From NCBI RefSeq assembly GCF_000428785.1, contig NZ_KE386801.1:1-20531 (forward strand): a stretch of 20,531 nt of DNA, written 5' to 3'. The notes under the pieces were generated by a model. The model did not search any database. It was not told where the DNA came from and saw only the letters and a list, made by a program, of their open reading frames with translations. The position numbers and the translations under genes are program-made. This DNA comes from Conchiformibius kuhniae DSM 17694 (GTDB lineage Bacteria > Pseudomonadota > Gammaproteobacteria > Burkholderiales > Neisseriaceae). Positions 5,655-13,006 of this stretch are shown here, in pieces (within the stretch, counting starts at the first letter, position 1; each line of letters starts with the position of its first letter).

Positions 5655-8163
5655 ACAAAACAGTTTGCCCGGCGGAAAGCGGAATATTGTCATCGGTATT
5701 GGCACCCCATACTTTGTCGTAGTAGGCAATGTCCAATACCAACAGCCCCGCCCGTTCAAATACCGCATTTTCAGGCAGCTTTTTCAATTCCTGTTCATAC
5801 ACCGTAATCGTATAGCGCTGCAATTCCCGATAAACCCATTTGTTTTTCAAAGCATCGCTTTCCAAATAGGCAAACCATTTTTCAAATGGTTGTGGCAAAG
5901 GCGGTTTGTCGGTTTGCCCGAAACGTTCATCTCGCGGCGAGGGATAGCGGTATTCGTCTAATTTTGATGACCATTCTTTAATTGGTACATCGGTAAGGCA
6001 CTGTTCAAAAAATTCGGGCAAATCTTGGGTTTTAACCACTTTTGCCGCTTTACCTTCTGCCTGCCGCGCCAACGGAATAAACGGCACAATCAGGGCAACG
6101 CCGTTGTTGTCAATCAAGCGGAATTTTTCCGCCGCCGTACGGAACTTGATGTGCAACGGTTCGTCTTGAGAACTGTGTGCCGCCAGACAAGCGGTGATGT
6201 TGTGTTTATCACGGCTGCCCTTGCTGTTGAAACGGCGGAAATATTCCGCAAACGCTTGGGGCGACAACGGGTCGGACAACAAACCCGCAGCCAGCATTTC
6301 TTCGGTAATGTCCTGCCCTTGACGCAAGCTGCCGCTTGGTGCGCCCTGTTCGGCACGAAACACCACCACTTCGCCCAACATCGGTTTGGGCAACCGTCCT
6401 TCACGGTTGCAACGCCCTGCCGCCTGTGCAATGCTGTCCAGCCCCGCCATCGCCCGATACACCACCGGAAAATCCAAATCCACACCCGCTTCAATGAGTT
6501 GGGTGCTGACCACCCACAAAGGTTGCTCCAACAACCCTGCGCGGTAAAACCGCAAATAACGCCGAATCAAGGCAATGATTTCCGCACGGTGCGCCGCACA
6601 CATATTGGCAGACAAATGCAGTTTGATGCCCGTGTTCGGCAAAGCGGCAAACAACTTGCGGGCATGGGCGCGGGTATTGACCACCGCCAACACGCAATCG
6701 TGTCCGGCAATTTCATCAGCCACTTCCTGCCAGCTTTGTTTCGGTGCATCTTTTTCAGGCAGCCTGACATTGACCCGCCGCAAGCGTTGCGCCAACGCCG
6801 CTTTGTCTTCCATGATTTCATGAATTTCAGGTAAACCCTGAAAAACGGTTTGACCGAACACATTGGTTTCCCGCCCCAATTCGGGCGGAGTGGCGGTGCA
6901 CAAAACAAAGGTTACGCCGTAATCGCGTGCCAGCACACGCATTGTGTCGGTAATCGGTTTTTGAAATTCACGCGGGATTTGTTGGGCTTCGTCCAAAATC
7001 ACCACGCTGTCGGCAATATTGTGGATTTTGCGGCAACGACCGGTGCGGGCGGCAAACAGGCTTTCAAAAAATTGTACATTGGTGGTAATGATTAAAGGTG
7101 CATCCCAATTTTCGGTGGCAAGGCGGTTGCGTGCATTTTCTTTTTTTTCATCTGTTTCCAAATTGCTGTGGTGTTCCAATACCGCTTCATCACCCAAAGC
7201 CCTGCGAAACACGCCAGCATTTTGCTCAATAATGCTGGTAAACGGAATGGCGTAAATAATGCGTTTTTTATTGAATGTTAAAGCATGCTTGAGTGCAAAT
7301 CCCAAGCTTGCCAAAGTCTTGCCGCCGCCTGTGGGCACGGTCAGGCTGAACAGCCGCTTGTCCAGCCCGGCAGCCTGAAAACATTGTGCCAAAATCTGGT
7401 TTCGTTCTTGATTGATTTCGGATTCTTGGTTTGCCGTTTCAGCCAGCCCGTCCATATACGCCCGATAACGCCAGTTTAATTCCGCCAAATCGGGGAAAGT
7501 CGGACGAATACCCGCTTGCTTGGCTTCGTCCGCAGTGCCGTAACCGTTCATAAAGGCTTCGGTATCCAAAAAATCGGCATCAACCAAACAGGAAAACAAA
7601 AAACGCATCCACAAGTGGACTTCTACGTTAAATTGTTCGTTATTGCACAAAAATTCAGGAAAGCCCGTAAACAAATCTTCATCGCAAAGCCTGTTCAAAT
7701 CTGTGTTAAAAGCGTCTTGTTTCACACCCGACAAGGCATCTGCCAACTCTTTATCCGCTTGTTTCAAACGTTTTACCAAATTGCCTTTGTCCTGCCAATC
7801 CGCCAAACCCGCATGATGCCCCGCAATCAAATAAGCCAAGATATGACCGCATAAAGTTTCAAAATGTTGTACCGCATATTTGGCACCTGCGGTGGAGTGG
7901 GGAATTTTGCTAGGTTTGACGGTATCCACATCTTCTATATGGGCGTTTTCTTTATCAAATCCCGTAACACTTTTAATATATTTCTGAAAGTCTTCCTGAA
8001 ACTTTCCCAAATCATGCAGCAAGCCTGCATAACGGGCAAAAGCCGCCCCGCGCTCCCCTGCAAAACGGGCTGCCAATTCGGCAACTTTGTACAGATGCTC
8101 ATGCACTTGGTGAATCTGCCATTCGCCGTTTTTGTCCTGATAGGTGTGTGCGATAAAATCCAT
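5653..8163 (-). CDS. cas3: CRISPR-associated helicase-nuclease Cas3 (type I-C)
   Basis: Cas3 is recruited to Cascade R-loops, unwinds the target and degrades it. The 836-residue protein has an N-terminal HD nuclease domain (H21, H50-D51 in LLHDLGK, H116-H117, D195) and an SF2 helicase: Walker A PTGGGKT (277-283), DEAQ (391-394), TATPP (423-427) and QAAGRCNREG (580-589). All key residues are present, so it looks active. The start has AAGGAG 9 bases upstream. Only about 20 bases separate it from the ychF terminator, so its own promoter is not obvious. It is transcribed separately from the cas5c operon, because a terminator follows. Confidence 0.96.
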   Translation of the reverse strand: MDFIAHTYQDKNGEWQIHQVHEHLYKVAELAARFAGERGAAFARYAGLLHDLGKFQEDFQKYIKSVTGFDKENAHIEDVDTVKPSKIPHSTAGAKYAVQHFETLCGHILAYLIAGHHAGLADWQDKGNLVKRLKQADKELADALSGVKQDAFNTDLNRLCDEDLFTGFPEFLCNNEQFNVEVHLWMRFLFSCLVDADFLDTEAFMNGYGTADEAKQAGIRPTFPDLAELNWRYRAYMDGLAETANQESEINQERNQILAQCFQAAGLDKRLFSLTVPTGGGKTLASLGFALKHALTFNKKRIIYAIPFTSIIEQNAGVFRRALGDEAVLEHHSNLETDEKKENARNRLATENWDAPLIITTNVQFFESLFAARTGRCRKIHNIADSVVILDEAQQIPREFQKPITDTMRVLARDYGVTFVLCTATPPELGRETNVFGQTVFQGLPEIHEIMEDKAALAQRLRRVNVRLPEKDAPKQSWQEVADEIAGHDCVLAVVNTRAHARKLFAALPNTGIKLHLSANMCAAHRAEIIALIRRYLRFYRAGLLEQPLWVVSTQLIEAGVDLDFPVVYRAMAGLDSIAQAAGRCNREGRLPKPMLGEVVVFRAEQGAPSGSLRQGQDITEEMLAAGLLSDPLSPQAFAEYFRRFNSKGSRDKHNITACLAAHSSQDEPLHIKFRTAAEKFRLIDNNGVALIVPFIPLARQAEGKAAKVVKTQDLPEFFEQCLTDVPIKEWSSKLDEYRYPSPRDERFGQTDKPPLPQPFEKWFAYLESDALKNKWVYRELQRYTITVYEQELKKLPENAVFERAGLLVLDIAYYDKVWGANTDDNIPLSAGQTVL
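6754..6765 (-). repeat. DNA uptake sequence inside cas3
   Basis: The exact 12-mer AGGCTGCCTGAA is on the minus strand, within the helicase-coding part of cas3. Confidence 0.85.
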
Positions 8164-8183
8164 ATAACCGCTCCTTATAAAAA

Positions 8184-8213
8184 ATCAGGCAGCCAATTGA
8201 ATGGCTGCCTGAT
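8184..8213 (-). terminator. Terminator of ychF built from paired uptake-sequence cores
   Basis: ATCAGGCAGCC and GGCTGCCTGAT form an 11-12 bp stem around AATTGAAT. On the minus strand a TTTTTT run follows. Each arm is an uptake-sequence core that ends in GAT instead of GAA, the common Neisseriaceae device of using inverted uptake sequences as terminators. Confidence 0.85.
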
Positions 8214-8216
8214 ATT

Positions 8217-9308
8217 TCAAACATTAAACAAAAAATGAATCACATCGCCATCGCGCACCACATATTCCTTGCCTTCGGCACGCATTTTGCCCGCTTCTTT
8301 GGCTTTGGCCTCGCCGCCGAGCGCGATAAAATCTTCATAAGCAATCACTTGGGCGCGGATAAAGCCGCGTTCAAAATCGGTGTGAATCACGCCCGCCGCC
8401 TGCGGGGCGGTGTCGCCTTTTTTAATCGTCCATGCGCGGACTTCTTTCACGCCTGCGGTGAAATAGGTTTGCAGCCCGAGCAGGTCGTAACCCGCACGGA
8501 TTAAGCGGTTCAAGCCCGGCTCTTCCAAGCCCATTTCCGCCAAAAATTCCGTTTTTTCACCGGCTTCCAATTCGGCGATTTCGCTTTCCAAAGCGGCGCA
8601 CAATGCCACCACGGGCGCGTTTTCTTTCGCCGCCAGTTCGCGCAAACGCTGCAAATGCGGATTGTCGTCAAAACCGTCTTCGGCAACGTTGGCAACGTAC
8701 ATGGCGGGTTTCACCGTCAGCAAAAACAGGGGGCGCAACAAGGCTTTATCGTCCGCGTCCAAACCGAAGCTGCGCACGGGTTTGCCCTCGTTCAGGTGCG
8801 GCAGCAGTTTTTCCAGCAGCGCGACCAGTTTTTGCGCGTCTTTGTCGCCCGCTTTGGCGCGTTTGCCCTCGCGAATCAGGGCTTTTTCCACGCTCGCCAA
8901 GTCCGCCAATGCCAATTCGGTACCGATGGTTTCAATGTCGGCAATCGGGTCCACTTTGCCGGAAACGTGGACGATGTTGTCATCGTCAAAACAACGGACG
9001 ACGTTCACGATGGCATCGGTTTCGCGGATATTGGCAAGAAATTGGTTGCCCAAGCCCTCGCCTTTGCTCGCGCCCGCCACCAAGCCGGCAATGTCCACAA
9101 ACTCGACAATCGCGGGCTGCATTTTTTGCGGTTTGACGATGGCGGCGAGCGCGTCCATGCGCGGGTCGGGGACTTCCACGATGCCGACATTCGGCTCGAT
9201 GGTGCAAAAGGGATAATTCGCCGCTTCAATGCCCGATTGGGTGAGCGCGTTGAACAAGGTGGATTTGCCCACATTCGGCAATCCGACAATACCGCATTTC
9301 AAACTCAT
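8217..9308 (-). CDS. ychF: Redox-regulated ribosome-binding ATPase YchF/OLA1
   Basis: YchF is a universally conserved P-loop ATPase of the Obg group that binds ribosomes; unlike its relatives it prefers ATP to GTP. From the ATG at 9308 the protein has 363 residues, the usual length, starting MSLKCGIVGLPNVGKST with the Walker A near residues 9-17. The C-terminal TGS domain is visible in VRAWTIKKGDTAPQAAGVIHTDFERGFIRA. The frame is open further upstream to 9449, but the 47 extra residues do not resemble the family, and 9308 has AGGA upstream. It is a core gene that marks the right-hand limit of the CRISPR-Cas locus. Confidence 0.96.
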   Translation of the reverse strand: MSLKCGIVGLPNVGKSTLFNALTQSGIEAANYPFCTIEPNVGIVEVPDPRMDALAAIVKPQKMQPAIVEFVDIAGLVAGASKGEGLGNQFLANIRETDAIVNVVRCFDDDNIVHVSGKVDPIADIETIGTELALADLASVEKALIREGKRAKAGDKDAQKLVALLEKLLPHLNEGKPVRSFGLDADDKALLRPLFLLTVKPAMYVANVAEDGFDDNPHLQRLRELAAKENAPVVALCAALESEIAELEAGEKTEFLAEMGLEEPGLNRLIRAGYDLLGLQTYFTAGVKEVRAWTIKKGDTAPQAAGVIHTDFERGFIRAQVIAYEDFIALGGEAKAKEAGKMRAEGKEYVVRDGDVIHFLFNV

Positions 9309-9428
9309 GCTGTTGTTCCTGAAAAGATTGGGAAAGGGCGGGATTTTAGCATATTTGCGCGTTCGGGCAGCCTGCGCCAAAAACATTCCCGCCCACGTTT
9401 GCGTGGGAGGGTGTTCCACATACATATT

Positions 9429-9443
9429 TTCAGGCAGCCTGAA
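9429..9443. repeat. DNA uptake sequence, dual-dialect near-palindrome
   Basis: The minus strand carries AGGCTGCCTGAA (9440-9429) and the plus strand AGGCAGCCTGAA (9432-9443), just after the end of the regulator gene at 9452. Confidence 0.85.
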
Positions 9444-9451
9444 ATTCATCT

Positions 9452-9838
9452 CTATTCTTTTTGCAAAACGGCAACCAGTGTTTTCAATGTTTCTATTTCA
9501 TTATCTTTTTGTTTCAGCATTTCTTGTTGGTGCTGAACCGTCAGTTTTAATTTTTCGTTTTCAATTACAGAAGCTTCCATACCGCCGCAATAGTTTGAAC
9601 CATACGCACTGTTTTCATTGATGAGAAAAAACAGCCCTTTTCCGGAAACTTGTATCAATTCCAAAGGGCTGATTTGGAAAATCTCGGCAATTTTTTCCAA
9701 ACGTTCCAAACTCATTTTGGTTTCGCCACGTTCCAAACGGGCGTAAGCGGTGGGGGAAAGATTCATTTTTTCTGCCATTTGTTCTTGAGACCATTGGTTG
9801 ATTTCGCGCAGGGAGCGGATTTTTTCAGAGATTTGCAT
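9452..9838 (-). CDS. Xre-family helix-turn-helix regulator with C-terminal coiled coil
   Basis: The 128-residue protein has an HTH_3 domain at about residues 5-62 (IRSLREINQWSQEQMAEKMNLSPTAYARLERG), typical of Cro/CI-like DNA-binding proteins. Residues 92-128 are charged and heptad-like (ENEKLKLTVQHQQEMLKQKDNEIETLKTL), suggesting a coiled coil for dimerisation. AGGAAG precedes the ATG. It is divergent from the small membrane protein at 9969, and the gap between them contains inverted repeats that could be its operators. The target is unknown; autoregulation and control of the divergent gene are inferred. The AT-rich composition differs from the neighbours. Confidence 0.85.
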   Translation of the reverse strand: MQISEKIRSLREINQWSQEQMAEKMNLSPTAYARLERGETKMSLERLEKIAEIFQISPLELIQVSGKGLFFLINENSAYGSNYCGGMEASVIENEKLKLTVQHQQEMLKQKDNEIETLKTLVAVLQKE

Positions 9839-9867
9839 ACGGACTTCCTAAAAACGGTGGAAATATG

Positions 9868-9946
9868 ATGAAAATAGCCAAATATCAGCATTTTTTCATC
9901 TGGAAACTTATAGCTTACACTCGCTAAAATTTTGGTTAATTTTAAC
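9868..9946. promoter_or_regulatory. Possible operators between the divergent regulator and membrane-protein genes
   Basis: Two inverted repeats are visible: GATGAAAA (from 9867) with TTTTCATC (to 9900), and the short palindrome GTTAATTTTAAC at 9935-9946. Their place between a Xre-type regulator and a divergent gene makes them candidate binding sites; I found no clear -35/-10 pair. Confidence 0.35.
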
Positions 9947-9968
9947 AACTTTTATGGAGATACACCAA

Positions 9969-10193
9969 ATGGAAAAGGAATATGGTATTTTTGCTCGCCT
10001 TGCTTTTGGAGCAGCAACTTTTGTTTATGCATGGCTTGCAATGATTATTATTGACCCAACACTTACAAAGACATCAGACCCAGATTTCACTATTGCCTGG
10101 ATTGCAGCAGGTTTGGCTGTAGTTTTTCCATTCACGGGTTTGTATTCTTTCCTAGTATGTACAATTGCCATAGTTGTTCGTTTGATGAAATAA
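9969..10193 (+). CDS. Small hydrophobic membrane protein of unknown function
   Basis: The 74-residue protein has a short polar start (MEKEYGIFARL), a transmembrane segment at about residues 10-28, a polar loop DPTLTKTSDPDF and a second hydrophobic stretch at about 42-70 that could be one or two helices. I do not recognise a family. The ATG at 9969 is preferred over one at 9954 because GGAGA lies 8 bases before it. The gene is AT-rich and uses codons unlike those of the GC-rich genes around it, which suggests transfer together with the divergent regulator. Confidence 0.7.
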   Translation: MEKEYGIFARLAFGAATFVYAWLAMIIIDPTLTKTSDPDFTIAWIAAGLAVVFPFTGLYSFLVCTIAIVVRLMK

Positions 10194-10227
10194 TAATTTG
10201 ATTAATTATTTCCACCAATGATACTCG

Positions 10228-10256
10228 GGCTGCCTGAACACCGTTTCAGGCAGCCT
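10228..10256. terminator. Hairpin made of inverted uptake sequences
   Basis: GGCTGCCTGAA (10228-10238) pairs with TTCAGGCAGCC (10245-10255) across the loop CACCGT. The right arm extends to a full AGGCTGCCTGAA on the minus strand (10256-10245). It lies between convergent genes and probably ends both transcripts, though the T runs are poor. Confidence 0.7.
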
Positions 10257-10292
10257 GAAAATTTAAGGCAATACGTCCGCAGGTTCCGCCGT

Positions 10293-10478
10293 TTATTGCT
10301 GTGGCAGGATAAACGCCATCGCCAGATACACTATCAGCAGGGGCAGCCCGAAGCTGAGCAGGCACAGCAGCACGAAGGCGATGCGGACGATGCTCGGGTC
10401 GGTGTTGAAATGTTCCGCCAAGCCGCCGCATACGCCGAACAGCATTTTGTTGCGTTGGGAGCGGTGCAGTTTGCGCAT
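10293..10478 (-). CDS. PspC-domain small membrane protein
   Basis: The 61-residue protein MRKLHRSQRNKMLFGVCGGLAEHFNTD is a minimal PspC domain: a basic start, the FGVCGGLAEHF motif, then one hydrophobic segment (residues about 32-58). PspC proteins sit in the inner membrane and act in envelope-stress responses. AAAGGAAA lies before the ATG. It follows the SPFH gene by 16 bases and is the last gene of a three-gene operon. No pspA, pspB or pspF is visible, so a specific role in the classical phage-shock response is not implied. Confidence 0.88.
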   Translation of the reverse strand: MRKLHRSQRNKMLFGVCGGLAEHFNTDPSIVRIAFVLLCLLSFGLPLLIVYLAMAFILPQQ

Positions 10479-10494
10479 GGTTTTTCCTTTCGTT

Positions 10495-11508
10495 TCAGTT
10501 AATCAGTTGTTTCAATACTTCATTTTTGGCATGGTCGTAGTCCTGCTGCGAAATCAGTCCGTCATCGAGCAGGGCTTTGAGTTTAGCGAGTTTGGCTTGC
10601 GGGTCGGCGGCGGGCTCGGCCGGTGCGGCGGATTGCGGTGCGGCGGCAGGTTGCATCATGCCTGCCATTGCGCCCGCCATTGCCTGTCCGATGCCTGCGC
10701 CCACGCCCAATCCCGCGCCGATGCCGGCAATGCCGCCTTCGTTTTGCGCCGCCAAGGGAATGGCTTGGGCGGTTTGGAACTGGGTGTACTTGCCCAAATC
10801 GCCGACAATGCCCATGCTCATGCGGCTGTCGAGTGCTTTTTGCACCGCTTCGGGCAGGGTAACGCTTTCAACGGTAAAGCTTTCCAGTGCTACGCCCAGC
10901 TTGGCGAACTCGGGGCGCAAACGCTCGTGCAGGGTTTGCGACAACAAAACCTGATTCGCCGCCATGTCGAGAAAGGAAATGCCCGATGTGCCGAATACGG
11001 CGGCAAGTTGGGTCATGGCGATGTTTTTCAATTGCGCCTCAAGCTGTTCGCCCGTGTAGCTTGCCGCCACGCCCGTTACTTCTTTGAAAAACGCGGCGGG
11101 GTCGCTGATGCGGTAGGCAAACATGCCGAAGGCGCGAAGCTGCACCACGCCAAATTCGGCATCGCGCACGGTAACGGGCTGTGCCGTTCCCCAGCGCCGT
11201 CCGAGCTGTTGGCGGGTGTTGAAAAAATACACGTCTGATTTGAAGGGCGATTGGAAAAATTTGTCCCAGTTTTTCAGATTGGTGAGAACGGGCAGGGTTT
11301 GGGTGGTGAGGGTGTGGCGTCCGGGCGCAAACACATCGGCGGCGCGTCCTTCATCGACAAACAGGGCGGCTTGGGCTTCGCGCACGGTCAGGCTTGCGCC
11401 GTTTTGGATTTCTTGGTCGGCAACGGGAAAACGCCACATCAGGGTGTGTTCGTCCGGATTTTCCCATTGGATAACATCGATAAACTGCTTGCGGATAAAA
11501 TCAAACAC
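10495..11508 (-). CDS. SPFH (band 7)-domain protein with C-terminal SHOCT domain
   Basis: The 337-residue protein resembles the YdjI-type SPFH proteins (older name: virion core protein-like). The SPFH region spans about residues 25-230; a glycine-rich hydrophobic stretch follows (258-286), then an Ala/Pro linker (287-303) and a SHOCT motif (306-335, AKLKALLDDGLISQQDYD). Such proteins form oligomers at membranes and often occur with phage-shock-type partners. It starts with GTG, supported by AAGGAAA 7 bases upstream, 12 bases after the DUF350 gene, and is followed by the PspC gene. A membrane-protection role is inferred from these neighbours. Confidence 0.88.
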   Translation of the reverse strand: MFDFIRKQFIDVIQWENPDEHTLMWRFPVADQEIQNGASLTVREAQAALFVDEGRAADVFAPGRHTLTTQTLPVLTNLKNWDKFFQSPFKSDVYFFNTRQQLGRRWGTAQPVTVRDAEFGVVQLRAFGMFAYRISDPAAFFKEVTGVAASYTGEQLEAQLKNIAMTQLAAVFGTSGISFLDMAANQVLLSQTLHERLRPEFAKLGVALESFTVESVTLPEAVQKALDSRMSMGIVGDLGKYTQFQTAQAIPLAAQNEGGIAGIGAGLGVGAGIGQAMAGAMAGMMQPAAAPQSAAPAEPAADPQAKLAKLKALLDDGLISQQDYDHAKNEVLKQLIN

Positions 11509-11520
11509 GGTGGTTTCCTT

Positions 11521-11919
11521 TCAGCTTAAACAGGCGGCGTTCAGCAGCCCGATGGACAAAGACAAGGCGCACAAAAACGCGCCCACGGCGACATTGTTGT
11601 TTTCCAATTCGGCGGCGGCTTGGGGAATCAGGCGCGATGCGGTGAAATAAACGGCAATTTGAATCACGGCAGCCGCCAAGCCCCACAACACGAAATCGGG
11701 GAAAGACAGGCTGTTGGCAATGCTGGCAAACAGAGCGAGCGCAAAGCCCGCCAACGCTCCGCCGAAAGACAGGGCGCAGGCAAGGTTGCCGTTGCGAATC
11801 AGGTACAGCTCGCGGGCGGGGGTGATGCGGACGTATGCGATGCCGAACAAAGCCAGCATCGCCACGCTGCCGAGCATGTATTTCAAATACAGAAAATATT
11901 GCAGCAAAGAAATGGACAT
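11521..11919 (-). CDS. DUF350 (YjfL-like) membrane protein
   Basis: The 132-residue protein has four predicted transmembrane helices (about 13-30, 46-68, 73-92, 108-130) and the polar turn RITPARELYLIRNGNLACALSFGG typical of DUF350 proteins such as YjfL. The biochemical role of the family is not known; members often neighbour SPFH or PspA-like genes, as here. AAGGA lies before the ATG. It is the first gene of the operon and has a good promoter at 11950-11978. Confidence 0.85.
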   Translation of the reverse strand: MSISLLQYFLYLKYMLGSVAMLALFGIAYVRITPARELYLIRNGNLACALSFGGALAGFALALFASIANSLSFPDFVLWGLAAAVIQIAVYFTASRLIPQAAAELENNNVAVGAFLCALSLSIGLLNAACLS

Positions 11920-11949
11920 GGCGCGTCCTTACGGTATGGGCATGGGGGG

Positions 11950-11978
11950 ATTATGCCACAACGCACCAAGCCTGTCTT
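11950..11978 (-). promoter_or_regulatory. Promoter of the DUF350-SPFH-PspC operon
   Basis: On the minus strand AAGACA (11978-11973) and CATAAT (11955-11950) are separated by 17 bases, and TG precedes the -10 by one base, making it extended. It overlaps the last codon of fbpC. Confidence 0.55.
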
Positions 11979-13005
11979 AATTGTGAAATGCGGCGGGGCA
12001 GGCGGTGTCGGCAAAGCGCAGGGCGATGCGGCTGTCGGGGGTGCGGTGGCTGCCGTCCAGCCAATGCAGGGTTTCGCCGTTGTCCAGTTGCAGGGTGTAT
12101 TGGAAGCCGCCGCAGGTAAAGGCGCATTCGGCAACGCGGGCATTGGTTTTGCCGTTCGGGTCGGCGCGCAGGTGTTCGGGGCGCACGCGCAGGCGCAAGG
12201 TGCCGTGATGGTTTTCGGGGAGCAGGGCGGCGGTGCGCCCGATGGCGGTTTGCACACTGCCGTCCGCATCGGCGGTGGCGGTGAGCCACGCGCCTTGTCC
12301 GACAAAGGCGGCAACGGCAGGAGTGGCGGGACGGCGGTACAGCGTTTGCGGGTCGTCCCACTGGTGCAGCGTGCCGTCCGCCATCATGCCGATTTTGTCC
12401 GCCATGGCAAAGGCTTCGTGCTGGTCGTGGGTAACCAGAATGGCGCTGGTGCGTTCCTGTTTGAGCAGCTTGCCGACTTCCTGCGACAGGCGGGTACGCA
12501 AATCCGCGTCCAAGCTGGAAAACGGTTCGTCCAGCAAAATCAAATCGGGGCGCGGGGCAAGGGCGCGGGCAAGGGCAACGCGTTGTTGTTGTCCGCCGGA
12601 AAGTTGGTGCGGATAATGTTTGCCGTAGTCGGGCAAGCCAATCAGAGCCAGCAGTTCGTCCACGCGCCGCTTGCGTTCGGCGGCGGGCTGTTTGGCGATG
12701 CCGAAGGCGACATTGGCGGCGATGTTCAGATGCGGAAACAGGGCGTAATCCTGAAACACCATGCCGATGCGCCGTTGGTGCGGCGGCACGTTCAGGCTGC
12801 CTGAAAACAAGGTGCGCCCGTTCAGCGCGATGCTGCCCGAAGCGGCGGTTTCAAAACCGGCAATGCAGCGCAGGGCGGTGGTTTTGCCGCAGCCCGAATG
12901 CCCGAGCAGGCAGGCGGTTTCCCCCTCCTCCAAGGTAAAACCAAAATCGTTCAACACCCGCTTGCCGCCGAAGGACAAATTCAATTTGGCAACGTCCAAA
13001 ATCAT
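11977..13005 (-). CDS. fbpC: Ferric iron ABC transporter ATP-binding protein FbpC
   Basis: FbpC powers import of Fe3+ delivered by the periplasmic FbpA through FbpB. The protein of 342 residues has Walker A GHSGCGKT, the Q-loop VFQDYALFPH, the signature LSGGQQQR, Walker B LILLDEPFSSLD and the switch histidine in LVTHDQHEA, all intact. A C-terminal TOBE-like regulatory part follows, as in FbpC and PotA relatives. I chose the ATG at 13005 because GGAG lies 7 bases before it; an upstream GTG at 13020 would overlap fbpB. It follows the fbpB stop by one base, indicating coupled translation. Confidence 0.93.
   Translation of the reverse strand: MILDVAKLNLSFGGKRVLNDFGFTLEEGETACLLGHSGCGKTTALRCIAGFETAASGSIALNGRTLFSGSLNVPPHQRRIGMVFQDYALFPHLNIAANVAFGIAKQPAAERKRRVDELLALIGLPDYGKHYPHQLSGGQQQRVALARALAPRPDLILLDEPFSSLDADLRTRLSQEVGKLLKQERTSAILVTHDQHEAFAMADKIGMMADGTLHQWDDPQTLYRRPATPAVAAFVGQGAWLTATADADGSVQTAIGRTAALLPENHHGTLRLRVRPEHLRADPNGKTNARVAECAFTCGGFQYTLQLDNGETLHWLDGSHRTPDSRIALRFADTACPAAFHN
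12794..12805 (+). repeat. DNA uptake sequence inside fbpC
   Basis: AGGCTGCCTGAA is on the plus strand. With the preceding TTC it also reads as AGGCAGCCTGAA on the minus strand. Confidence 0.85.
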
Positions 13006-13006
13006 C

